The position numbers and the translations under genes are program-made. DNA of 64,000 nt from Vesta saturnalis (taxonomy: Eukaryota > Arthropoda > Insecta > Coleoptera > Lampyridae). The notes below the pieces were generated by a model. That model was not told where the DNA came from and searched no databases. It saw only the letters and a program-made list of their open reading frames with translations. Positions 36,914-48,409 of this stretch are shown piece by piece. Position 1 is the first letter of the stretch. Each line of letters starts with the position of its first letter. The stretch is taken from positions 2,045,001 through 2,109,000 of the forward strand of contig JARFJB010000896.1 of the NCBI GenBank assembly GCA_036346205.1, in the 5' to 3' direction.

Positions 36914-37870
36914 TACACGCGTGCGTTCGTGCGTGCGTTTGTGTTGCATAAATAAAGGGAAAATTGTAGAGTTTAGGTAGTAACGTTTCAAATAAATTCA
37001 ACACTTATGTTTCCTTACTGAAAAGTGTACTTTGTAACCAATTAGTATAGATTCTTGATATACGTAAATAAACCTCACAATAAAAATTTATAAAGTAAAA
37101 ATCAAACCACGCCACTAGAAGGGGTAATTACTACTGTGTTAAAACATTTCATGTGAAAATGGCATGAATCATATATCTAAATTCAGTATAAATAGATAAA
37201 ATATCGCCTGGACTGTTAAATGATTCTCAAGAAGCAGAAACGTATTTACACGCGTACAAATTTTCAAATTCAATTCATAAATTGTATAAGGTACCCAAAC
37301 ACTACTATTAAACCTTGATATAGTCTTTCAAATGAATGATTTTCAATTTGTGTTAGTGCTTATATTTACATTGCACAACAGAGTATATATGTCTTTATCG
37401 TTCTAACACACCGAGGGCGATGAACCACGAATGACAGTCTTCATTACAGGCATTGTAATTGAATTATACCTGCACTAAAAAGAAATAGGATTAGGTACGT
37501 TACGTTGAAGCACAATAGAAATAATTCCACTTAAAATGGTTAATACCACACAGATACATTCATAATTTGGAATTTAACTGTCCAAAAATTATGATTATCA
37601 AAAGAAAGTTATTAAAATTCTTAAATCGGAAGTTCACTAAAATCACATTTGTACGTGTAAATATTTTTTTTAATTGTAGGTTTATTATTATCAAATACAA
37701 GGTATGTAATTAGGTATGATCATTAATAACGTGATTTTAATGTTATTGGAAGATGATTAGCGAATGAATAACAATTTAATATAGACTCAAGACGAATTCC
37801 ATTCATATCTAGTTAAGGCGGTACGTCTGTGCTTTCAATATCCAAATTCCTGATAAATTTGTTAACGAAC
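35432..37870. other. Mostly non-coding, one microsatellite
   Basis: A 32-codon frame starts at ATG 36556 (MSETVGRRWIGKTAFRLV, acidic end) in a locally GC-richer patch at 36540-36830 just before a (GT)n tract. It is not recognised. Otherwise A+T-rich with nothing seen. Confidence 0.4.
36859..36945. repeat. (GT)n/(GTGC)n microsatellite
   Basis: About 87 bp; the histidine-threonine frames on the minus strand are artefacts of this repeat. Confidence 0.95.
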
Positions 37871-37879
37871 GTTGCCAAG

Positions 37880-39055
37880 TTTAATGTATAAGAAGTATAT
37901 TTGTTAGCAAAAGTTAACTTTAGACCATTGCGTAACGTTGAGGAAGGAAGAACAGCCGAAGATTTAAAGATCAGAGTGCCTACATTAAAGCAGATCATGG
38001 AGAGTAAGAAAAAGAACCTGCCATTACCTAAAATTATCCAGAAACCTCGTACGAAGTTTAAAACAGATGATATACCTGAAAGTCTGAAACATAATATGCA
38101 AGATATCATTGATGAGAAGTATACTCAAAAGGGAGTGGTTACATTAGAAACATTCAGGAAAACATTACCAGAAAAATAGGTGAACGCTGTGCGAGAAAGG
38201 GAATATTACATCTGCAGGATTTCAGTTTTTTTGAAAAAGTGCGTCAATAATATGCCATCATCAGCGTCTCTACTAGTTGTATTCCTAAATGAAACGTGAG
38301 TGTTCTCTAGAGGATTACAGAAGAAGTCTTGGCAAGACCATACACCAAAAAGTGTAAAAAATGCAAATATTCTTCAAATAATAAAGGTTCATCATATTGC
38401 ACGACGGAAATCAAGATGGTTTGATTGCAAATAGCAGTTCAATATTCGCCGCTCTCCAAATTGTGTGATTACCAAGAGAACACGGATGCAGCAAGCTCTG
38501 AAAGGTGACTAGTTGATCATCTATTACCTAATCTACAATAACTATCTTTAGTTGTTATGGACACCACATAATATCACGTATTATGGAAGAAATTCCATCT
38601 AGTTCATGGAAAAAGGAAGAGTTGCAAAAGTGATTAAAAATGAAAAATAGTAATTTGGCAGCCACAGATTTTAAAATAAATCTTTTGAATGTTGCTAAAC
38701 AGCATAAACATGAAAAGCGATATGTCATGGACATCATTCGCGAACACGGGCATTTCATATTCAGACTACCGCCATAATACTGCCAGTTCAATGCGATTGA
38801 AAACATTTGGGGAATATGCAAGTTATACTATGACCAGTGCAAATGTAGAGATGGTTACTCCGATGACGCTGCAATGCAAATGTGGGAAAAGTCGTTGAAA
38901 AAATGTGATAGTGAGGTGCGAAAAAAAAACTATTTTGCACTCAGTGGTGGTTTCGCGAAGCAACTTTCGATGTAACGGTGGAGTCATCAACAATTCGGTA
39001 AATGATAGTGATTCAGAAGACGTGTATGAAGAATGTTACAGCTTAGTATAAATAT
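37880..39055 (+). pseudogene. IS630/Tc1-type DDE transposase relic, second copy of the superfamily
   Basis: Scattered in-frame blocks in order on the plus strand: GFQFFKKCVNN near 38218-38250, GNQDGLIANSSSIFAA near 38405-38450, LLPNLQ near 38520, VVMDTT then YH near 38548-38575 (second Asp region), SSWKKEELQKWLK, HKHEKRYVMDIIREHGH near 38703-38750, FRLPPYYCQFNAIENIWG (third acidic residue Glu) and an acidic end at about 39050. The same block order occurs in the element at 12940-14836, but here the PPYYC block is kept. The frame 37901-38179 may be its N-terminal half. Many stops interrupt it. Confidence 0.65.
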
Positions 39056-40010
39056 TATTTTTGTGTATGTATATATTTCATGTTACGTTACATCTTAATA
39101 TTATTTTTGTTTTTCTAAATACCCAAAATATTGTATTAAAGTATGTTTAAAGTTCAAATTTGAAATTCAAATTTATGTATTTGTATGATTTTAAACTAAT
39201 CACTGCAGTTTTTCGGAATAATACCATGGTAGGTTCTGTCAAATATCAAAAATTAAATATTACTGACACAATGTCAATGACAGGTTAATTGAATATACAA
39301 TTTCTAATTGAATACCATTCGTACGAAAGGAATTGTTGAATAATTTTTAAAAAACTGTTTAAAACTTGAGCTTGATAAATCTCACAAAAAGCATTCGTGC
39401 GCGAACCAACTTTATCAAGCACTCGTGATTAGCCCTTAAATTATCTAATAATTTCCTTGCAGTTATGATATTATATATGAAAATGATGTGTTTAATATAA
39501 GTAACGGTGGGCAGTTGGTAGGTAATTACGTACTTGATAGTATTCTAACCAATTTAATATAATGTTATAAATGTATGGTGATCACGTCATATATAAATAT
39601 ACATAATATTATAGATATGTGAAATACAAGACCCAAAAACCAAAAAAAAAAGGAGAAAACCATACATAATAACACTAAACTAACAACACATTTAATATAC
39701 TGTGCAGGGAGTAGCATTCATATATTCTTCTTCGTTGCAGAAAGTGTTTTCTAATAAATATTTTTTTATAGCTGTTTTAAATTTAGTTAATAACAATGCT
39801 CTTATTTTATTACAAATGTGGTTATATAAGAGTAGATTTAACGAGTTATTAGTTGATACGCTTGTAAAGATCCAGCTTAACTTTACTAAAATGTTTGTAA
39901 TTAATTATTTCTTTAATTGCCCTACAGTAATCAAGATATATGAAGTTGCATAAAATTAAAACCCTTTACAAAAAAAAATTGGGCGATATTGCATCACGAA
40001 TAATTAATTT
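39056..40010. other. A+T-rich stretch, nothing recognised
   Basis: Only a short inverted pair (GCTTGATAAA at 39370 and TTTATCAAGC at 39409) was noticed. Confidence 0.45.
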
Positions 40011-40900
40011 TAAGCCCCTCCGGCGTAGATATTAAAAAGCATAAAATTCTCTTACGTCCGAGAACCCTCAGTCAATCACAGCTAGAGGACTCCTGCATAG
40101 AAGCCGGATACACCCACCGCGAATTAGCTGTAAAAACCGCGGCGCTACCTGAAGAAATTCTACTCCATACTACTCCATACTATTCCGCTACTCCCGACTG
40201 CTCCCGACAACTCTCTCTCTGCGCGCTCCGTTGATTGCCGCATCCGTTCATCCTGAACCGTCGTGTATCTTTAGTGGCGTTACTTCGCCGCCCTAACCAG
40301 TAAATCAGCGTTATACAATCAAACTGCTGAGGTAGATACGCTAAGGTTAACAGCACGTAAGTTTTATTGCACCACTTTTCTTAAACATTACACCAGACAT
40401 CTAGAGAAACGACGGACTGCAGAGCCCGGAAGTTATCTAACCGTTCCAGTACACACACTAGAAGTACACGACAGGCTTTAAAGCCTGAAGTCACCTTCTG
40501 CATACATATACACAAACCAGGACGTTGTTACTACGGGCTAACGCCCTGTAGTCATCTTCCATTTACTCCAGCGGCTAGAAGGGTACTCGCTCTAATTCTA
40601 CCGCTCCCCAGGAGATCCCTTTATGCAGCAGTCGACGGGCTGGACCCAGAATCTTATAAAGGGCTCTCCATTAAACATATATTACACATACAATACCCCG
40701 ACCAGATCCTGAGGAAAATTAGCAATACAAACAAGCGACGCCTTAACCTAGAGATAGTCTCAATACCAGAAGCCGTATTCTTAGAGATCACCCGCGTGAT
40801 CCCCCAGTTAAACAAATACGAACCCGTGGTGCGTTTACGTAATAGATTGCATCAAACATGCTCCAGCGTCTCGCAAATCTCATATAAATTTTGTTAGATA
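40010..40900 (+). other. GC-richer block with an ATG-less open frame and a 60-bp periodic motif
   Basis: The block is bounded by A+T-rich DNA. From about 40386 to the stop at about 40895 one plus frame stays open for some 168 codons without an ATG. Its second half reads like protein: VDGLDPESYKGLSIKHILHI, then EAVFLEITRVIPQLNKYEP and VVRLRNRLHQ. Within it a motif of the form AGCCYGNAGTYAYC recurs near 40423, 40482 and 40543, about 60 bp apart; one copy sits in the palindrome CAGGCTTTAAAGCCTG (40472-40487). The family is not recognised. A retroelement leader plus gag-like start, or a spliced host exon, are both possible. Confidence 0.35.
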
Positions 40901-42200
40901 TTCTTCTCATAATATTTCTTAATAAAGGAAAACCGGTAAGATAAACGTTCCTGTATAGGGAGTATATTTACCTGCAACGAAAAGCTATCGATTAATTCGT
41001 TCCCGAAGGCCTAACTAATTTACCAGCATCCGAATAGATTACGCACATTATACGTGTAAATTCTATCATTTTAATCCCGAGAATAATCATGTACTTAAGA
41101 CACCTGCATTCCGTCGGAAAGAATTCTCAGAATTGTTCAATTTAGTACACGCAGTCCTAAAAGGTCATGTAAACTCGCCTAAGATTAATTCGTCTACAAC
41201 AATTAATAATAGAAGCAATTTTTAATAACAACTAACGTAGAAGATCGTGATAAACTCCGTCTTCCCTGTATTTTCGCTTATAAGAAAGTCATACGCGTTT
41301 AACAAAAACAAACGTTTTTCTAATAAAGAATTAATGCGTCCTATTTTCGGGCATAATTAAATGTTAGATATTCATTACCGTAAATACGTTCCCAATTAAT
41401 TAAGAAATCCTGAGACCATCCTGATTAGATAGAGCAAATAATCGAACGCGTAAGCACAATTTGCATTTAGAAACTTGTAAATATTAACCTGTCCTTTGTG
41501 AAGCATTCCAAGTACTGAGTTCATATCCAGTCAGTCTGAAAGCCAAATCACAAATAATAATAGTGATGCGCACCAAGGTTACTTTAAATTATTGATTTTC
41601 TCTTTAACTTGCTTACAAACACCAACGCGATCGTTGGCCCCTGATTATATAATACGCAGAATTTTATACAACGCCACCTGACAAATACCAAGCCACCGTT
41701 TACAGGGCCGGCCTGAACGGTCGTAATAAACCAAATTAAATCGTCATTATTAGGATTTTGGGTCATAACACACTAGCAATTGAACCACAATAATTTATAT
41801 CTCCACAGAAACGGCTCAGGAGCCAATAATCACCACTACCGTTCACGGGGACCAACGAAAACGGGCGCTACCAGGAAGGACATCCCGGTAACCTGAGATA
41901 ATATTTTTCTTAGTTGTTAATTTATTTCATTTAGTTTAGTACCTGATTATTTAGTTTTGTAGAATAATATGTAATATAAGTTTAAAACATTTTTGTTGTA
42001 ATATTCAAAGTGTACAGTGTTAAGCACCAAAATACGAACCACCCCCGTCTTGTTAAGAAAAGACCCTATTTGAGCTATACTAAGGCAAATTAAAATAAAC
42101 CATTTTAATTTAATTATTGTAAAGCAAAGGCATTTACATGCTTAACTTTGATACTGGTGGTAACAGCAAGTTATGATAGCGAGTATTGTAATTGTGGCGG
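40901..42200. other. A+T-rich stretch; polyadenylation-like end near 42100
   Basis: No genes seen. A GC-richer patch at 41800-41900 and AATAAACCATTTTAA near 42095 could be the 3' end of the unclassified element that begins at 40010. Confidence 0.35.
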
Positions 42201-42206
42201 TTTCTA

Positions 42207-43330
42207 TTAGTTACATATCCCTCTGCATTGACTCGCTTGACATATATACGTGGACGGAACTGTCGTTATATTGTAATGTTTAAAATACTGCGTACAATAA
42301 TCCCTAGAAGCAATATTTTCAATCACTCTTACTGCTTTTCTTTGTAGTCCAAATATTCTAATTGAGCAAGATGTATTGCCCCAAAAAATGATTCCGTAAC
42401 TAATTAATCTGTGAATGAAAGGAAAATAGCACGATAAAAGGATTGACTCATTTAGTGATTTGCGGAGTTTGATAATAAGAAACATGTTGGATGCTAATGA
42501 ACTACTGAGTTTATCTATATACGCTTTCCAATTTAATTCATTGTCAATTACAATACCCAGTAACTTGACACTTGTCCTATTTGCCATACTTTTCTTTGTA
42601 TTAAAATTAATTTTTTACATTTTACTTGGATTGCGTTTTAATTTATTCGTTTTTAACCACTCCTCAATTAGTGTGGCCATCTGGGAGATGGCCATTTAAC
42701 TCGTTGCCCTCGCAGAAAACAGCCGTATCATCTGCATATTGGATATATTTACACGAATTAATTGCGTTAGAAAGGTCTTTGATATAGACAAGATATAAAA
42801 GAGGACCCAATACCGAACCTTGAGGTACACCAATTGAGACAGGTTCGATGCTAGAAGACTTGCTGTTGAATGATACACATTCGATTAGTTAGGTGTGAAC
42901 GAAAAAAGTCTAATGGTTTACCTCTTACACCGTAATAATTTAACTTTTCCAGTAATGAGGATGGTAACACACGATCGAAGGCTTTAGATCAGTCATAAAG
43001 TAGTGCAGCTTCCTTTCTGCCACTTTCAAACGTATTTACATGTTCGATTAAAATGATATTTGACGAACCAGCTCTGAAGCCGAATTGGCTTCCAGTGAGT
43101 ATTTGATTTTTGTTTAAATAGTCTATTAATCGATTTACCTAGGACAGGAATGATTGATATTGGCCGATAATTATCAACTAGCGTTTTATCGACCTTTTTA
43201 TGGACAGGGACAACTCTGCTGATTTTAAAGGTGGATAGAAAATTTCCTTCGAGAAAACAATCATTAATCAGTTCTGTAAAATAGACACCAATAATATCAA
43301 TACAGTTTAATACAATTAATTAATAAATAT
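42207..43330 (-). pseudogene. LINE reverse transcriptase relic (Jockey/CR1-type)
   Basis: On the minus strand, from high to low coordinates: NDCFLEGNFLSTFKISRVVP and VDNYRPISI near 43280-43130, SIGVPQGSVLGPLLY near 42835, the catalytic YADDTAVF near 42735, and then 42587-42207 with KLLGIVIDNELNWKAYIDKL and a thumb-like region GIIFWGN. This is the usual order for LINE RT. Frame breaks occur near 43150, 42960 and 42660. It is on the opposite strand to the LINE at 32.6-35.4 kb and too diverged to be a recent copy of it. Confidence 0.7.
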
Positions 43331-43990
43331 CGCAGCTCCTAGATTTAGACAGTGCTGTAAACTTCATAATATGTGACCGGTACAAGATAAAAAGAATTGA
43401 TTGGAGAATGCATATTTATTAAATAATCGTTAATCTTCATGTTAGAAGTAGGAAGGGCATCTACAATTGAACTACCAATAGAAGTGAAGTGTAGGTTTAA
43501 ATCATTAGATGATAATTATATATTGCTAAATTTGATAAAAGTTATTAAGGATTTAAATAACTTTTCTCACTTATTTTGTAAATATCTGGTAAAGCGGATT
43601 CAAAATTTTAATAGAATATTGAATTAATAATTAATTTTATTAAATTGGATCGATAAAAGGAGTAGCTCATATGTATTCAGGGGTGTAAATCTCATATAAA
43701 TTATCAGATTAAGGTTTCATATTCGGTTTCAAAAACTATTCATGGATTTATAACAAATTGACATAAGATAGGTGAAAACCCCATTTTTATAGCTATAGAA
43801 AGTCATGTTTTTAAGGCGTGATAAGTTTTAATATATAGAGTATATAGTAACACAGTTTTTGTATCAATTTTAATTAAACAATAAATGTAAATGGTGCACT
43901 AGAACGAATATTTTAAATATTTTGTTTATTTCAGTATATAAATAATCATCAAACCCACTGAAACCAGTGTACCCACATTTCGAAATTAAA

Positions 43991-44077
43991 ATGGCACAAC
44001 ACTTTAATCCATATCTTCTACTTTACGGAAGAGATACACAACTTTCGGTCGATAAAAGTATACACTCTTCAAACTAG
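43991..44077 (+). pseudogene. Possible remnant of Gypsy integrase C-terminal region
   Basis: The 28-codon frame contains FNPYLLLYGRDTQLSVD, which resembles the SPFxLLYGRxxxLPxD block near the end of the Gypsy integrase core. Nothing else of an integrase is seen around it, so this may be chance. Confidence 0.25.
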
Positions 44078-46301
44078 TACGGTTGTTATAAGGTAAATTT
44101 ACCCTGTGTCTGGCAGGCTTCTTATAATGCGCGAGTTTCCCATTAAACTCGGCGAAGACTGTCATGATTCGTAGTAAGCTGTCAATAATCTAAAAAATTG
44201 TTTCATGATTCACACTTACTCTTAAATGAAATCGACAACTAACATCATAATCGGCACTACAATTAAGTTTTTTCGATAAAACATCCATGGACGTTAAAAC
44301 CCTGAATGGTCGTAGAAACCAAGTTAATTGCTTCCGATGTAAAATTTACCCAAATTAACATTCAAAACTTATAATACTAACTAACTTTTAAAGATTATGT
44401 TAAAATTTGTTCTTAATGTTTACATCAATAGCAAATATTTTAATGTCATATACTATACTATGATATACTATGATGGTACAACGACAGTGAGTATGCGCCT
44501 GAAAGAAAGCTATTGTTAACAAACTGTAATTAACGATACCTGAAATGGAGTGCATCAATTACGGTACATATATTTCTATTCAGCCCTTTATACGGCATTC
44601 CATGTAAAAAAAGTCGGTAAATTACTTGCATCATTCACGAATAGCATAAAAAACATGTGACTGTAGGTAAACAGCAAACATTAATTCAGGTAACTGCTTC
44701 CGGTATAACATTTGCAAAAGATTTATATAAACTAAGAGTGACGTAATTTGGTGTCAGTTTTAAATAATCGTTCCTCGTAAGTGAAACGTAAGCATACTGT
44801 AATACTTCTTTAATGAGCTGTAGAAATTTATCATGAATTCGATTAATCCAGTTACATTGGCCACTGGTCTGTGCGTGAGTGATATATAATAATAATCAAA
44901 CCAGATTCACAAAGAAGAATTTTAGTTGTTGACCTCGAATTACATTTGGAAGTAGTGGTATACATTTAAATCTACTATTGACTTTAGGTAAACAATTCGT
45001 AATGTTTGAAACAACACTATAAAGGGGGTCCAAAACTATGTTGAGGGAGAAAATTAGAATTACATTGGCGTGAAGTTTTCTAATTTCAGTCAGTCCATTA
45101 CAGGTGTAAACAGTATTGACACCAGACGCAAGAGATAATTCAAATGTGATGACTGCTCAGTGAGATATAAGGGTCGTGAGTGTGTTACAGAATATAAATA
45201 TTTAGCGTGGTTTGCCGTATTATTGTAAGTCGTACAGTGGGAAAAATTAATGAAAATGACGCGATAAAGGCCGCCAGGCTGTTGTTAAAACAAAATCGAG
45301 AAGCGCACACCTGGGCACACGAAAAGTTACAGTCAGCTAAACAAACAAATTCTCACTTACCTTACGCGGGCTTTAACTCCAGGTGCACGTTAATGAAGGT
45401 CCGGGATCTCTCCCTACAAAAATCTCCAAAATAGACATCTTCTTTAACCTACTTTTCCGTTACTGTGAACCCAACGCATCTAAACCAAATTACTACGCAT
45501 AAACAAAAACTTAATATTTCGCTAATTATTGCAAGTTAAATACACGTGAGTAAAATAGTTATCTAATAGAATATTATCATCAACTAACTTAAAAGAAAGA
45601 CAAACACAAACCTAAATAATCTCTATTGAAAAACTCTCTTAATTTGTTACGTTAAATAAATGCTTTATTAAAAAATTAACGTACCACTTCATATCGTGAA
45701 TTTGCCGTCGGATCACTTTCAAAACAAGCGACATTTCACAAACAAAATTAAACTTGACTTGAAACGTGTTATACTTAAATTTTAAAACACCAAATTCCGT
45801 CTTAATAACTTTTCACTGCAGGCAGGGAGGAGATTACAAGTAATATTTATAAATTCAGAACACTATTAGTATATTAAGTAAATCAAAATAAATAATAATA
45901 CACACAATATACACCAGAGTCAGTTCAAATGCCTATTGTCTCGAATTAGAAGTACTAGGTAACGAGGAGCAATTCTATTCATTTAAAAGTTAACAGTCTT
46001 ACGTCGTGAAATTTTAAATACAATTTACGTGCAAATACACCAAAGCAACAATAATAAATCGTTCAATCCACGGATGAAATCCATTTGTGATAAAAGTTAA
46101 TAGCTGGAAACAATTCAAATACGAAATAAATGCGTTCATCCGCTTGTCACCGTATAATCTAGTGAATAAATGTCAATTACAAAAACTACCACAAACAAGA
46201 TAAATAGGCAAACAAAGGGATTACCTCCTCGATATATTTCTAGACCTTCTTGACCCCTGCACCGCGAAGATCACCTTGGATATAATCAGCCTCCACGTTA
46301 T

Positions 46302-46318
46302 AAGTTCCTCGAGAGATG
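46302..46318. repeat. Short palindrome
   Basis: CGAGAGAT-G-ATCTCTCG, perfect 8-bp arms. The function is unknown. Confidence 0.6.
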
Positions 46319-47767
46319 ATCTCTCGTGGTACCTCTTACACGGTAGGCAATTGTAGCAATCCCTAAATGTCAAGTTCACTGACTTTAAGCTTTTAACTAG
46401 CTGGTTAATGGATTTATAAAATCTATATACACGAACTGGTATTATATACTCTAAATGCTATTATTATATGTATTTACGAAAGTTTCTATATACAGTGAGA
46501 CTTTGCCTGTTTACACGGCTGCAGACAGAAGAACAGTAAGTGAACAAGTAAGGGATCGGGGCACAAATTACCTTACCGCCCAAACTAATAAAAATCCACA
46601 AAAAAGCGAGCAAATATCCGAAAATAATGAAGAACTACCATAGACACTATCCTAATCTCAGATAAAGGTTTTGTAGACCACGATAACACCATCACATAAA
46701 TCCCCGGACCTGGAGAACAATTCAATAAAACCGCAAAAGGCGAAGGAGCTGCAGCCCCAAGAAACGTTCGGAGAGCCCGGGTACGCCGTAGGAAAGTTTT
46801 GCGCCACCACCACCTGTCGCAACCCGCACCTTGGGTTACAACCTCTACTCTCTACTTCCGCTACACGTTACTCATCTGTTATCCAACTTAAGAATCAACT
46901 AATTAACCGCGAAAGGGAAACCTCTTTCGCCTCTGCACTTACGTCATCACTACACACTTGCGTCACATTTTTAGAACACGAATGTTTCACAAAGGACCTG
47001 CTTGATCAGCGTTCGTGTGCACAAAACGGATTTATCCCACGAATTGATATCGTGCATTTCAGGACATATTGTAGCTCAAATACATTTTGCACCTTGTTCA
47101 ATGATAAATTTGAACTCAAACAAACCGGCGCCTGTCTCCCCAGTGTGCCTCAAACTAACGGTAACAGAAACGCGATACAAAAGCAACTTAATATCTGTAT
47201 CTCACATTTCTCCAAACACTATTTTGAAATTTATTCAACAAAAAATTAGGCTTTTAATTTTTAAACTCCGTTCTAATTGACTAAACCTTGGAAAATTTGT
47301 ATGACCTTTTTAATTCCCACTAATTTAACACCAACGAAGAAAACATTTTAGATCCAATACGAAATTTAATTCGGACTACAATATTAAGCTAAATCAAAGT
47401 CAATAGCAAAAGGTACGGCAATTTTAGTTCTTACTTTACAACCATTTCAATACCAAAAGTTCGATAGCGCAAAAGCGAGAAAAGAAAAAAAAGTATGGTA
47501 TGCAAACAACCACACATGATAAGTCTTGGACATTTTGAACATGTTTCACATACGATAAAGCAGTGGTAATTATTTTAACTACAAAACCATGTACAGGATT
47601 AAAAATTAAAACGTTATGTGCTGAAATACTTTGTGAACAGTGCCGAAGCAGGTTTATTTGTAAACAAACTTTTCCAGTTCAAGTAGTTAAAACAAAGTGC
47701 TTTCTGGCAGACTACGCAAGTAAACATTGAAGTTTGATGTAGCTAAATATTGCAAATGTAACTATTT

Positions 47768-48050
47768 TGGGCCACGGTAACTCAAAAAATTAATCAAAAT
47801 CAACATGAGTCTAAACTCCTGTGATTTTTAGTGATTGTGCATTTGCGGGGTGGGAAGTAAGAGGGGTAAATATAATTTTCTTTCGGCCGCAACAACTCAA
47901 AAAATTAGAAACCAATTGTATTCAAACTTAACATAAGTATTTAGCTCCAGTGATTCTTTGTGGTGGCGGGTTTGATGGGTCAGGAGTAAGAGGGACGGTC
48001 CTGGCATTCTTTTGACCGGAATAGCTCAAAAACTTGCATTGCGTTTTTTT
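47768..48050. repeat. Diverged tandem repeat, about 115-130 bp units
   Basis: Three successive blocks start with TTTTGGGCCACGGTAACTCA (about 47774), TTCGGCCGCAACAACTCA (about 47882) and TTTTGACCGGAATAGCTCA (about 48012). The first two continue through AAAAAATTA, then a TGTGATTNTTNGTG-like and a GGGG-rich AAGAGGG block. They are clearly related but much diverged. Confidence 0.55.
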
Positions 48051-48337
48051 TTTCAATCTTGATATAATTGTTTAACACCCAAATGCAAGATTTGATAGAG
48101 ATCTATGCAGGCGTTAAAAATAACACCAAAAAAATTACGTAAATTTTGGTCGAACGAAAATAAAATATGTAGAGCTTACCAGTATCCACGAAAATATATA
48201 ATAAATATCAGAAATATCAGTCATGAAACACATTTAGCGGCTGGTTGTACTAGGTAAGTTGGTATATAGCTCTGTGTCTAAATTATGTTCTACAGAGATG
48301 GCGTCAATTAACGCGATTCTATGTAAAATCCCGGCAG

Positions 48338-48409
48338 GTGTGTGTATGTATGTATGCATGTATGTGTGCATGTGCGTGTGCGTGTGCGTGTGCATGTGCG
48401 TGTGCGTGT
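48338..48409. repeat. (TATG)n/(TGTGCG)n microsatellite
   Basis: About 72 bp of mixed TG-based simple repeat. Confidence 0.9.

Larger units (their letters stand above)
43331..47750. other. Long stretch without a recognised gene
   Basis: Mostly A+T-rich. It includes a possible tiny Gypsy integrase remnant at 43991-44077, an unrecognised 75-codon frame at 45207-45434, a small palindrome at 46302-46318 and a GC-richer patch at 46690-47050 that resembles retroelement leader DNA in composition only. Confidence 0.4.

Noticed and set aside
36806..37004. His/Thr-repeat proteins on the minus strand
   Set aside because: They are translations of the (GT)n tract at 36859-36945.
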